Origin: an uncultured Bacteroidia bacterium
GTDB lineage: Bacteria; Bacteroidota; Bacteroidia; Bacteroidales; F082
DNA: 64,000 bases
Assembly: GCA_902786745.1 (NCBI GenBank)
Contig: CADADR010000003.1
Location: forward strand, 124,001-188,000
Direction of reading: 5' to 3'
This document shows, one piece after another, positions 53,292 to 61,885 of the stretch. The position numbers were made by a program, and so were the translations under genes. The notes under the pieces are model-generated. The model was not told where the DNA came from and made no database searches. It saw nothing but the letters and a program-made list of their open reading frames with translations. Numbering within the stretch: the first letter of the stretch is position 1; every line of letters starts with the position of its first letter.

Positions 53292-54682
53292 TGTTTACAA
53301 CGATGAAAAGAAACCTGATTATCATAGCACTCATGCTTTTAGTCCTGCCGATGATGGCACAGAACCACCAGTCACAAGTGATTGACAAGGTGGTGGCTGT
53401 GGTCGGAAAAAACATCATCCTGCAGTCGGACATTGAGAACCAATACATCCAATACCGCATGCAAGGCATGGCGGAAGGCACGGGAAAAGAAGTGCGTGGC
53501 CGTATCTTGGAAGACCTGCTGCTTCAGAAACTCATGCTCAACCAGGCCGAGATGGACAGCATCACCGTCACCGACGAGCAGGTGGAAGCCGAGCTGAACA
53601 GGAGGATACAATGGTTTATCGCCCGCATCGGCTCACAGGAGAAGATGGAGGCCCAGTTCGGCAAGAGCATGTCGGAAATCAAAGACGAGGTGCGTCAGGC
53701 TTCCAAAGACAACATGCTGCAGGAGCAAGTGCAGGCCAAGATTATGGAAAACGTGGTGGTGACGCCCAAAGAAGTCAAGGAGTTCTACCGCGACATCCCA
53801 CGCGACAGCCTCCCGATGATCGATTCCGACTACGAACTCGTGCAAATCGTGAAGCGCCCGCCCGTCAGCATCGACGAGAAACTGATGGTGAAAGACCGCC
53901 TCTATCAGATACGCAAGCGCATCCTTGACGGCGAGAGCAGCTTCGCCACTATGGCGGTGCTCTATTCCGAGGACCCAGGCTCGTCGCGACAAGGCGGTGA
54001 GCTCGGCTTCGCCGGCAAGGGCGTGTATGCCACAGAGTTTGAGAACGTGGCTTTCAACCTCCGTGACGGCGAGATCTCGGATGTGGTGGAGACCGAATTC
54101 GGATTCCATATCATCCAACTCATCGAGCGTCGTGGCGAGACCATCAACTGCCGCCACATCCTGCTTACCGCCAAGGTGCCCGTCAAAGCCTTGGAGAAAG
54201 CCCAAAACGAGCTCGACTCCGTCGCACAACTGGTGCGTAACGGCGACATGACCTTCGAAGAGGCCTGCAAGAAATACAGTGACGACGACTCCAAGAACAA
54301 CGGAGGTTATCTCACAAACATGGGCACGGGAGGCAACTGGCTCAGCATGAAAGACCTGCAAGAGTTGGAACAGAGTTATCCGGAATACAAGAACTTGGCC
54401 TTCGTCATCAACCGCCTCGAAGTGGGTGAAATCAGCGATCCCTTGCCTATGACAACCAACGACAACAAGGACGCCTTCCGCCTTATCATGATCAAGCGTA
54501 AGACCGAGCCCCACCAAGCCAACCTCAAAGACGACTACAGCCTCATCCAAAACTGGGCGATGAGCCAAAAACGTCAGGAGGCCTTGGGCAAATGGGTGAG
54601 CGAGAAAGCCGCCAAAGCCTATATCCGACTCGACGACACCTTTAAAGACTACGACTTTTATTACGATTGGAAATTTCAATGA
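53291..54682 (+). CDS. surA: Periplasmic chaperone/PPIase SurA
   Basis: 463-aa exported protein with signal peptide MKRNLIIIALMLLVLPMMAQ (ATG at 53291 in the TAATG overlap, or 53303). The SurA_N domain begins VIDKVVAVVGKNIILQSDIE and contains RGRILEDLLLQKLMLNQAEM. Two parvulin domains follow: about residues 180-280 (GGELGFAGKGVYATEFENVA, EFGFHIIQLIERRGE) and 290-400 (CRHILLTAKVP, EEACKKYSDDDSKNNGGYLT). It escorts unfolded outer-membrane proteins. It has a 4-nt overlap with moxR. Confidence 0.92.
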   Translation: MFTTMKRNLIIIALMLLVLPMMAQNHQSQVIDKVVAVVGKNIILQSDIENQYIQYRMQGMAEGTGKEVRGRILEDLLLQKLMLNQAEMDSITVTDEQVEAELNRRIQWFIARIGSQEKMEAQFGKSMSEIKDEVRQASKDNMLQEQVQAKIMENVVVTPKEVKEFYRDIPRDSLPMIDSDYELVQIVKRPPVSIDEKLMVKDRLYQIRKRILDGESSFATMAVLYSEDPGSSRQGGELGFAGKGVYATEFENVAFNLRDGEISDVVETEFGFHIIQLIERRGETINCRHILLTAKVPVKALEKAQNELDSVAQLVRNGDMTFEEACKKYSDDDSKNNGGYLTNMGTGGNWLSMKDLQELEQSYPEYKNLAFVINRLEVGEISDPLPMTTNDNKDAFRLIMIKRKTEPHQANLKDDYSLIQNWAMSQKRQEALGKWVSEKAAKAYIRLDDTFKDYDFYYDWKFQ

Positions 54683-55647
54683 CAAACACATATGCATCTG
54701 ATGTCGACGGTGCCAAGGCATTGGTCGAGAAATATGAGACCCTCCGCAAGGAGATCGGCAAAGTCATCGTTGGACAACATGACATCATCCACAACACTAT
54801 CCTTTCCATCTTCTGCCAAGGCCACGTACTGCTCGTAGGCGTGCCCGGCTTGGCCAAGACCCTTTTGGTCAACACCATCGGCAAGGCCTTGGGCTTGAGC
54901 TTCAGCCGTATCCAGTTCACCCCCGACCTCATGCCCTCCGACATCGTAGGCACGGAGATCCTGGATGAGTCGCGACAATTCAAGTTCATCAAAGGTCCCG
55001 TATTCGCCAACATCGTTTTGGCCGACGAGATCAACCGTACCCCGCCCAAGACGCAGGCTGCCCTGCTCGAGGCCATGCAGGAGAAGAGCATCACCGTGTC
55101 GGGCAAGACCTATAAGCTGCAGGAGCCTTTCTTCGTGTTGGCCACGCAGAACCCCATCGAACAGGAAGGCACCTATCCCCTGCCCGAGGCCCAATTGGAC
55201 CGTTTCATGTTCAACCTCATGCTCGACTATCCCAGCTACGACGAGGAAATCGACATCGTGAAGAGCACTACGGTGGGCCATGTCGCCGAGGTGAACGCCG
55301 TGTTGTCGCCCGAGGAAATCCTGTATTTCCAGCAGCTGGTGCGCCGTGTACCCGTGCCTGACAACGTATACGAATATGCAGTGAATCTTGTCGCCAAGAC
55401 CCGTCCCCACACCGAGAAAGCCCACGAATGGGCCAACCGTTACCTCAGCTGGGGTGCCGGTCCGCGTGCCTCGCAATACCTCATCATCGGCGCCAAGGCC
55501 AACGCCCTGCTGACGGGCAAATACTCGCCCGACATCGAGGACGTGCAACGTGTGGCCGTCCCCATCCTGCGCCACCGTATCATCCGCAACTACACGGCCG
55601 AGGCCGAAGGGGTTTCGATAGAACAAATTATTGACACGTTGAAATAA
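54679..55647 (+). CDS. MoxR-family AAA+ ATPase
   Basis: 322-aa cytosolic AAA+ ATPase. Walker A is LVGVPGLAKTLLVNTIG, Walker B is NIVLADEINRTPPKTQAALL, sensor 1 is LATQNPIEQEGTYPLPEAQL, and the C-terminal lid has SWGAGPRASQYLIIGAKANA. MoxR proteins usually work with VWA-domain partners in envelope stress or complex assembly, but no VWA gene follows here. The ATG at 54679 (ATGA overlap with surA) is preferred to an upstream TTG. It is the last gene of the operon. Confidence 0.93.
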   Translation: MTNTYASDVDGAKALVEKYETLRKEIGKVIVGQHDIIHNTILSIFCQGHVLLVGVPGLAKTLLVNTIGKALGLSFSRIQFTPDLMPSDIVGTEILDESRQFKFIKGPVFANIVLADEINRTPPKTQAALLEAMQEKSITVSGKTYKLQEPFFVLATQNPIEQEGTYPLPEAQLDRFMFNLMLDYPSYDEEIDIVKSTTVGHVAEVNAVLSPEEILYFQQLVRRVPVPDNVYEYAVNLVAKTRPHTEKAHEWANRYLSWGAGPRASQYLIIGAKANALLTGKYSPDIEDVQRVAVPILRHRIIRNYTAEAEGVSIEQIIDTLK

Positions 55648-55680
55648 AACAAAAGGGCTGCTGAGCAGCCCTTTTGTTTT
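55646..55680. terminator. Bidirectional terminator after moxR
   Basis: AAAACAAAAGGGCTGC then a 3-nt loop and GCAGCCCTTTTGTTTT, nearly perfectly paired over 16 bp. It ends the guaB-moxR operon on plus and the rsfS-ftsH-LUD operon on minus. Confidence 0.92.
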
Positions 55681-55681
55681 A

Positions 55682-56356
55682 TCACTCCTCATCAACGAGA
55701 AACACCGCCACTTGCCTAATCCCACTGGCACCGATGACCAGGGTCTGCTCGATGTCGGTACTGCGGCTCGGCCCTGTAATGACCGTTAGCTGCGAGGGCT
55801 TGCTTTTGGCGTATTTTCGTTTCACGGTCTGGAAAGCGGTACGCATGCCGGGAACGATCTGTTCCGTAGTGGCATACACCAAGAGGATGTCGGGCAAGGC
55901 GTAGGCCTCGCGTGTACGAGTCATCGCGTCGGAGAGGATGATGCTACCCGTTTGTGCCACTAAGCACTCGCAACCTGTCAGGCTGACGAGTTTCTGCTTG
56001 GGCTCACGTTCCTTGCTCTCTGTATAAGGGATGTTGTATTTCTCCAACAGGCGCTGCATATCGGGACTCGTGCACCACAACGGCTCCCAACCATTCTCGG
56101 GTGCCAGCTGCTTGATGCACTCCACAAATTCGGCCTCGCTCTCCAAGTAGATGAAGACACCGCCTTGTTCCTTGAAGTTCTGCACGAAGGTGATGGCAGT
56201 GCCGTCTTCTTCCTTGATGGGAATCCAGGTCTCAGTGCGTTGGTCGATGTCCTTAAACAATGCCTCCTGACGTTCGATGAGCGCGTTGCGCACCCTGGCA
56301 AGCATCTGCTCCTTGAAGGTGGCATCCGTGTTTTCTCCTTTGTTGTCCCAAGCCAT
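55682..56356 (-). CDS. LUD-domain (LutC/YkgG-like) protein
   Basis: 224-aa cytosolic protein of the LUD family, whose best-known members (LutB/LutC) take part in lactate oxidation. The C-terminal half has the family pattern CLVAQTGSIILSDAMTRTRE, PDILLVYATTEQIVPGMRTA and TVITGPSRSTDIEQTLVIGA. No LutA or LutB gene is adjacent. It lies 5 nt after ftsH, a position I recall in other Bacteroidales, where its role is unknown. Confidence 0.88.
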   Translation of the reverse strand: MAWDNKGENTDATFKEQMLARVRNALIERQEALFKDIDQRTETWIPIKEEDGTAITFVQNFKEQGGVFIYLESEAEFVECIKQLAPENGWEPLWCTSPDMQRLLEKYNIPYTESKEREPKQKLVSLTGCECLVAQTGSIILSDAMTRTREAYALPDILLVYATTEQIVPGMRTAFQTVKRKYAKSKPSQLTVITGPSRSTDIEQTLVIGASGIRQVAVFLVDEE

Positions 56357-56361
56357 GGCGA

Positions 56362-58392
56362 TTATGCGTTAGTTTCCTGTGGTTCGTTTTCCGATGCTTT
56401 TTCAGCGGCGTCTTTCAGCTTCTCGTCTTCGGCATGGCCCCACGGGCGCTTGCCGAAGATGTTCTCCAAATCCTCACCGAAGATGACTTCCTTTTCGATG
56501 AGTTTGTTGGCGAGCTGCGTCAGGCCATCGCGATGGTCGGTCAAGATGGCGAGGGCCTCCTGATAGGCCTTCTCCACCAAGCGGCTCACCTCGCGGTCGA
56601 TGGTCTCGGCCGTCTTCTCACTGTAGGGCTTCGTCAGGCTGTAGTCTTGCTGGCCCGTCGAGTCGTAGTAGCTGATGTTACCGATCTCTTCGTCGAGGCC
56701 ATAATAGGTCACCATGGCGAAGGCCTGTTTGGTCACCTTCTCGAGGTCGGACAGGGCTCCTGTAGAGATCTGGCCGAACACGACCTGCTCGGCAGCGCGG
56801 CCGCCTAAGGTGGCAATCATCTCGTGGTACATCTGCTCCTTGGTGGTGATCTGACGCTCCTCAGGCAGATACCATGCAGCGCCGAGCGACTTGCCACGCG
56901 GCACGATGGTCACCTTGACCAGCGGGTGGGCATATTGCAGCAGCCAACTCGTGGTGGCATGACCTGCCTCGTGGAAGGCGATGACCTTCTTCTCTTCGGC
57001 GGTGATGATCTTGTTCTTCTTCTCCAGACCTCCGATGATGCGGTCGACGGCATCGAGGAAGTCTTGCTTGTCGATTTCCTTCTTGCCCTTACGTGCGGCC
57101 ATCAGCGCTGCCTCGTTGCAAACGTTAGCAATATCGGCGCCCGAGAAACCAGGGGTCTGCTTGGCCAAGAAGTCCTTGTCGACATCGGGACCGAGCTTCA
57201 AGCCACGCATATGCACCTCGAAGATCTCCTTACGGCCAACGATGTCGGGAAGCTCAACGTAGATCTGACGGTCGAAACGACCTGCACGGAGCAGGGCCTT
57301 GTCGAGGATGTCGGCGCGGTTGGTGGCGGCCAACACGATAACGCCCGAGTTGGTGCCGAAGCCATCCATCTCGGTGAGCAGCTGGTTAAGCGTGCTCTCG
57401 CGCTCATCGTTGCCGCCGGTGAGGGCGTTCTTGCCACGGGCACGGCCGATGGCGTCGATCTCGTCGATGAAGATGATACACGGGGCCTTCGACTTGGCGT
57501 TGTTGAACAGGTCGCGGACGCGCGAGGCACCCACGCCGACAAACATCTCCACGAAGTCGGAGCCCGAGAGGCTGAAGAAAGGCACATTGGCTTCGCCCGC
57601 CACCGATTTGGCCAGCAGGGTCTTACCCGTTCCAGGAGGGCCTACCAAAAGCACGCCCTTCGGAATCTTGCCGCCCAGTTTCGTATACTTCTCAGGGTTT
57701 TTCAGGAAGTCAACGACCTCCATGATCTCCACCTTGGCCTCTTCCAATCCTGCCACATCCTTAAACGTGACGTTGACATTGTTGCTGTCCTTGTCGTAAA
57801 GCTGGGCGCGCGACTTGCCTATGTTGAAGATGGAGCCAGCGCCACCGCCACCACCCATGTTACGGCCCATGCCACGCATCAAGATGATGTAGAACACGAG
57901 GAGCAAGCCGAAAGGTATCACCCATGCCAAAATGTCAGACATCCAATTGCTGCGCCTCACATTACTGATATATACGGGTTTGGCTATGCCCTCTTGGGCA
58001 GTCTCCACCAGCTCCTCAAAACGGTCAAGAGAACCTATCTTATAGGTATAGTTAGGGGTTGAGGTAGTGCCTTCCGAACCTGCTTTCACGTCGGGGAAAT
58101 AATGCGAGAGGCCTTTCTGGTTAAGAAAGATCTCGGCATCCTCCTTGTTGACAAGCTCGATTTTGGCTATCTCCTCCTTTTGGAGCATCTCCACCAGTTT
58201 GCCTTGGTCGATATCCTCCTGAGGGGTCACAGAGCCCCTGCCAAAGAAGTTAACGCCGATGAGCACAGCAAACAAAATGGCATAGATCCAATACAGATTA
58301 AACCTACGTTTGCCGTTCGGTTTCTGATTGGGTTGGTTAGGCTGAGTAGGCTGATTTGGGTTTCCAGCCCCTTTAGTCTCCTTATTATCCAT
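56362..58392 (-). CDS. ftsH: ATP-dependent membrane zinc protease FtsH
   Basis: FtsH (676 aa) is a membrane-bound hexameric AAA+ protease for misfolded membrane and regulatory proteins. A Pro/Asn/Gln-rich N-terminus ([17 protein letters not shown]) comes before membrane helix 1 ([20 protein letters not shown]). The periplasmic domain and helix 2 ([16 protein letters not shown]) follow. The AAA domain has Walker [15 protein letters not shown], Walker [13 protein letters not shown] and [23 protein letters not shown]. The zinc site is AFHEAGHAT. The ATG at 58392 is chosen; the longer upstream frame overlaps rsfS. Confidence 0.96.
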   Translation of the reverse strand: MDNKETKGAGNPNQPTQPNQPNQKPNGKRRFNLYWIYAILFAVLIGVNFFGRGSVTPQEDIDQGKLVEMLQKEEIAKIELVNKEDAEIFLNQKGLSHYFPDVKAGSEGTTSTPNYTYKIGSLDRFEELVETAQEGIAKPVYISNVRRSNWMSDILAWVIPFGLLLVFYIILMRGMGRNMGGGGGAGSIFNIGKSRAQLYDKDSNNVNVTFKDVAGLEEAKVEIMEVVDFLKNPEKYTKLGGKIPKGVLLVGPPGTGKTLLAKSVAGEANVPFFSLSGSDFVEMFVGVGASRVRDLFNNAKSKAPCIIFIDEIDAIGRARGKNALTGGNDERESTLNQLLTEMDGFGTNSGVIVLAATNRADILDKALLRAGRFDRQIYVELPDIVGRKEIFEVHMRGLKLGPDVDKDFLAKQTPGFSGADIANVCNEAALMAARKGKKEIDKQDFLDAVDRIIGGLEKKNKIITAEEKKVIAFHEAGHATTSWLLQYAHPLVKVTIVPRGKSLGAAWYLPEERQITTKEQMYHEMIATLGGRAAEQVVFGQISTGALSDLEKVTKQAFAMVTYYGLDEEIGNISYYDSTGQQDYSLTKPYSEKTAETIDREVSRLVEKAYQEALAILTDHRDGLTQLANKLIEKEVIFGEDLENIFGKRPWGHAEDEKLKDAAEKASENEPQETNA

Positions 58393-58415
58393 GTAAAATA
58401 CTGATTTAAAAATAG

Positions 58416-58793
58416 TTATTCTTCCGATGCATTCACGATTCTCTCGGCATCGGCCCAAAGCTCCTCGAGTTTGTAGAACTCGCGCTTCGACTCCAGGAAC
58501 ACGTGAACGACAACATCCACGAAGTCTATCAAAATCCATTCCGTATTTTCGCGGCCTTCCACATGGTAGGGTCTGTTGTGCGTCTTTTCAAGGACCATTT
58601 CCTCCACCTTGTCGGCGATGGCGTCGACTTGGGTCTTGGAAGGTGCGTGGCAAATGACAAAATAATCCGTCACGGCAGTGTTGATCTCGCGCAGGTCGAG
58701 GGTGACGATATCCTTGCCTTTGACGGCTTCCATGGCCTCTATTGCGGTGGCCACAATCGCTTCTACATTATCCGTTTGATGTCTTACTCTCAT
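58416..58793 (-). CDS. rsfS: Ribosomal silencing factor RsfS
   Basis: RsfS (125 aa) binds uL14 and blocks subunit joining when nutrients are short. Family blocks are IVTLDLREINTAVTDYFVIC, KTQVDAIADKVEEMV and GRENTEWILIDFVDVVVHVF. The ATG at 58793 (MRVRHQTDNVEAIVATAIEA) follows the promoter at 58814-58821, while the longer frame crosses it. ftsH begins 23 nt after the stop, so the two are one unit. Confidence 0.94.
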   Translation of the reverse strand: MRVRHQTDNVEAIVATAIEAMEAVKGKDIVTLDLREINTAVTDYFVICHAPSKTQVDAIADKVEEMVLEKTHNRPYHVEGRENTEWILIDFVDVVVHVFLESKREFYKLEELWADAERIVNASEE

Positions 58794-58813
58794 AATTGAA
58801 TATAAATAGCGTG

Positions 58814-58821
58814 CAAATTTA
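58814..58821 (-). promoter_or_regulatory. Promoter -7 box of rsfS-ftsH-LUD
   Basis: TAAATTTG followed by CACGC on the minus strand, 20 nt before the rsfS ATG; it matches TAnnTTTG. Confidence 0.6.
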
Positions 58822-58862
58822 AGCATTTTTGGGTAACAAAGCGGCATTTGCCAAAAAAACGC

Positions 58863-58870
58863 TATTTTTG
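58863..58870 (+). promoter_or_regulatory. Promoter -7 box of the KdsC-type gene
   Basis: TATTTTTG followed by CCCC, 22 nt upstream of the ATG at 58893. Confidence 0.6.
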
Positions 58871-58892
58871 CCCCAACAAACGTTTTAAAGAC

Positions 58893-59414
58893 ATGCAGCA
58901 TCCCAACGACTTACTCAAACCTGTCACGACCTTCATCTTCGACTACGACGGCGTGATGACCGACGGCACCGTATTCAGCGACCATGATGGACACCCATGG
59001 CGGGCCACCAACGTCAAGGACGGCTATGCCTTGCAGCTGGCCTCCAAGCTCGGCTACCACGTGGCGGTCATCTCGGGTGCCATCTGTCCCTCCATGGAGG
59101 TCAGGATGAACAGCCTTGGGGTGACTGATGTCTTCACCGGCATCCCCGACAAGGTGATGAAGCTCAAGGAATACATGCAGGAGAAGGGATTGAAGCCCGA
59201 AGAGATCGTCTTCATGGGCGACGACATCCCCGACCTTCGCGTGATGCAATGCGTAGGCATCCCCGCCTGCCCTGCCGACGCCGTGCCCGAGGTCAAGGCC
59301 ATCAGCAAGTTCATCAGCGAGCGAAACGGTGGCAAGGGCGCAGTGCGCGACCTCATCGAGCAGACCCTTAAAGTGCATGGGAAATGGATGACGGCTGAGG
59401 CGTATGCTTGGTAA
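58893..59414 (+). CDS. kdsC: KdsC-type HAD phosphatase (KDO-8-phosphate phosphatase)
   Basis: 173-aa cytosolic HAD hydrolase of the C0 type, active as a tetramer. It removes phosphate from KDO-8-phosphate on the route to the lipopolysaccharide inner core. Motif I is TTFIFDYDGVMTDGT (nucleophile Asp). Motif II lies in VAVISGAICPSMEVRMNSLG, and motif IV in VFMGDDIPDLRVMQCVG. The basic GGKGAVRDLIEQ tail, which closes the neighbouring active site, is present. The ATG at 58893 is used because the longer frame crosses the promoter. Related phosphatases for other keto-acid sugars cannot be excluded. Confidence 0.88.
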   Translation: MQHPNDLLKPVTTFIFDYDGVMTDGTVFSDHDGHPWRATNVKDGYALQLASKLGYHVAVISGAICPSMEVRMNSLGVTDVFTGIPDKVMKLKEYMQEKGLKPEEIVFMGDDIPDLRVMQCVGIPACPADAVPEVKAISKFISERNGGKGAVRDLIEQTLKVHGKWMTAEAYAW

Positions 59415-59415
59415 A

Positions 59416-59559
59416 TAATGAAGAAGATTCCCCTTCGGGGAATGGAGCGTAATCATCAATCAACAAGCGGCGGTATGAAACGTTTACGCTTTGTAAACGG
59501 GGTCTACCGCCGCAGTTTACTTTGTTATTCGCACTCCATTCCCGCAGGGAATCTCATTA
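59416..59559. repeat. Large palindromic element between convergent kdsC and pbpC
   Basis: Outer arms are GATTCCCCTTCGGGGAATGG (59426-59445) and CCATTCCCGCAGGGAATC (59536-59553). Inner arms are GCGGCGGTA (59467-59475) with TACCGCCGC (59505-59513), and CGTTTAC (59481-59487) with GTAAACG (59493-59499). It fills the whole 142-nt gap and touches the pbpC stop. There is no long U-run. It is related in motif to 46490-46582. Confidence 0.75.
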
Positions 59560-61872
59560 TTGCACCACAATCCTCCTATTCAACTCCACCCCGTCTTCGT
59601 CCACACAACGCAGACGATAGGTGCCTTTCTCCACGTCGATGGGCATCTGGTGGTTGAGACGCGTCTGGCCTAAGAACTCGTCGTTCAAGGACCAGTAGAT
59701 GGTCTTCTGCGGGTTGCGATGCGCGATCTCGAAGATGACCTGCTGTCGGTCGCCACGGATGCCGATGGGGATGCTGACTTTGGCGTCGCTCTTGGGATAG
59801 ACGAAGGCCATCACCTCGTCGGGATGGGCAGTGCCACAGCCTGGATAGAAGGCGGGCAACGGGCGGAACATAGGCGAGTGTTTCTTGTAGAACCACTCCA
59901 TCACGGGCGGCAACACATAATACACCTCATAACATTTCTGGTCGACGGGATAACAGTCGGGACGCACCTGATATTGCCGTGTCGAGTCCAAAAACACCTT
60001 CTTGTGGTAAGGGCACACGCCCGTCTTGTTCTCCACCCGAGGCACTCGTATCTTCTTGGTATGCGGGCAATACTCCGACTTGGGATAGCCCGACTCGGCA
60101 CAGACCTCTATCTCAAGACTCTCCATGGTATTGGCAGGATAGCGGTAGCTGTCGTTCAACTTACCCACCACATCGAAGAGGATCGGTGCTGCCACGGCCA
60201 CGCCTGTCAGTCCGGGACGGCCCTCACCATCGGCGTTGCCCACCCATACGCCTACGGCATATCGGTCGGTCAAGCCCACCGCCCAGGCGTCCTTGAAACC
60301 GTGGCTGGTGCCCGTCTTCCAAGCCACCTGCACCGACGAGGAGAAGCCTCCCCACCCTATCTGGTTCACAGGCCGTGCCAAGCCCTTCATCACATGGAAG
60401 GTCTCGGCGATGGCCTCGGCAGAGAATGGTGTCTCTTTTGCGTCTACTTTCTCATCGAAGTGCTCATTGACATAGGAAGCGAGCTTCCTTCCCATCTTGA
60501 CATAGGCATTCGTGATGTCGTAAAGCGAAGCCTCTGCTCCACCCACGATGAGCGACAGACCGTAATGCTCCGCGTCGAAGACGACACCTCTCAAAGGCAG
60601 CTGTTTCAGCAAGCCGTGGAAACGCTGCTGTCCATATTCGCGCAGCAGATGCACGAAAGGCGCATTCAACGAGTTCTGCAAGGCCTTGTCGGCTGGCACC
60701 GCACCCCAATACTCGCCGCTGTAATTCTTAGGCGTGAAGCCCGAGAGGCTCATCGGGACATCGGGCAGAATCATCTCGGGCAACAGCGTGCCTTCGTCGA
60801 GCATGGCGGCAAAGAGGAAAGGCTTCAAGATGCTGCCCGTGGAGCGTTGTGCCTTCACCATGTCGACCATGGCGGCATCGCTGGCATTGCTGTTGTTGCC
60901 CACATAAGCCACAATCTCATCCTTCAGGTAATCCACCACATAGACTGCCGCGTTATCGATGCTATTCATCACATTGTTTTCATGGTGCCGATGCATGATG
61001 TCCGACACGGAACGTTGCAAATCATAGTCGATATGGGACGCGATTTGTTCTCCATGATGCTGCTTGTCCTGGTCGCTGAGGTAGTGGTAGGCCAACATAG
61101 GCATGTCGAAGGGCCGTTCCGGGATGCTTTCCATCATGGCCAGCTCGCAGTCCTCAGCCGACAACTCGGGTACAGCGAAACGTCTCGGGATAAAGGTTTT
61201 GGAATCGGGCAGACGTTGGAGCAAGTCGTCGCGTTTCCGCTGCAAGCGGTCGCGAGAGCGGCCAGGATGGATCAAAGCAGGTGAATTGGGCAACACGGCA
61301 AGCGTCGCAGCCTCGGCCCACGAGAGCTCGTTGGGTGTGGTATGGAAATAGCGCCATGCCGCCGCGTCGATGCCGACCACGTTGCCTCCGAAAGGCGCGT
61401 TGGCGGCATACATATTGAGGATGGAGCGCTTGGAATAGCGAAGCTCCAACCGCATGGCCAGGATCACCTCCCAGAGCTTCTCGGCATAGGTTCGCGGCGG
61501 GTTGTCGCGCGACAGACGCACCACCTGCATGGAAAGCGTGCTACCGCCACGCACCACCTCCCCTGCCTTCATGTTGTCGATGAACGACTTCACGAAAGCC
61601 ACAGGGTTGAAGCCTGGATGGAAGAAAAACCAACGGTCTTCGTATTCCAGCAGGCAAGCGACATACTTCGGCGAATAGTCGTTCGTGGCCGGGAAACGCC
61701 ACTGCCCGTCGTCGGCAATCTTAGCGCCAAGCAACTCGCCATTCTCGGCTGTCAACACCGTGGAATAGGGCTTGTTGAACCTTGGTACGGGGATGCACAA
61801 AAAGGCAATGAAAAGGCCCGCAAGGACAAGGAGGGCAATTTTTGCTTTTCTATGTCTTACGGGCTCTTTCAT
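59557..61872 (-). CDS. pbpC: Penicillin-binding protein 1C
   Basis: Bifunctional peptidoglycan synthase (771 aa) with one membrane anchor (IALLVLAGLFIAFLCIPVP). The GT51 transglycosylase domain has EYEDRWFFFHPGFNP and VRGGSTLSMQVVRL. The transpeptidase domain has SxxK in RSTGSILKPFLFAAM, SxN in LQNSLNAPFVHL and KTGT in VAWKTGTSHGFKDAW. The C-terminal BiPBP_C-like domain ends RCVDEDGVELNRRIVV. The ATG at 61872 is preferred to a TTG three codons upstream. It follows the alpha-2-macroglobulin gene by 13 nt, a known pairing. Confidence 0.95.
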   Translation of the reverse strand: MKEPVRHRKAKIALLVLAGLFIAFLCIPVPRFNKPYSTVLTAENGELLGAKIADDGQWRFPATNDYSPKYVACLLEYEDRWFFFHPGFNPVAFVKSFIDNMKAGEVVRGGSTLSMQVVRLSRDNPPRTYAEKLWEVILAMRLELRYSKRSILNMYAANAPFGGNVVGIDAAAWRYFHTTPNELSWAEAATLAVLPNSPALIHPGRSRDRLQRKRDDLLQRLPDSKTFIPRRFAVPELSAEDCELAMMESIPERPFDMPMLAYHYLSDQDKQHHGEQIASHIDYDLQRSVSDIMHRHHENNVMNSIDNAAVYVVDYLKDEIVAYVGNNSNASDAAMVDMVKAQRSTGSILKPFLFAAMLDEGTLLPEMILPDVPMSLSGFTPKNYSGEYWGAVPADKALQNSLNAPFVHLLREYGQQRFHGLLKQLPLRGVVFDAEHYGLSLIVGGAEASLYDITNAYVKMGRKLASYVNEHFDEKVDAKETPFSAEAIAETFHVMKGLARPVNQIGWGGFSSSVQVAWKTGTSHGFKDAWAVGLTDRYAVGVWVGNADGEGRPGLTGVAVAAPILFDVVGKLNDSYRYPANTMESLEIEVCAESGYPKSEYCPHTKKIRVPRVENKTGVCPYHKKVFLDSTRQYQVRPDCYPVDQKCYEVYYVLPPVMEWFYKKHSPMFRPLPAFYPGCGTAHPDEVMAFVYPKSDAKVSIPIGIRGDRQQVIFEIAHRNPQKTIYWSLNDEFLGQTRLNHQMPIDVEKGTYRLRCVDEDGVELNRRIVVQ

Positions 61873-61885
61873 CGTATTCAATATC

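Noticed and set aside
56824..58062. Open frame antisense to ftsH
   Set aside because: No motif or start context; ftsH is unambiguous.
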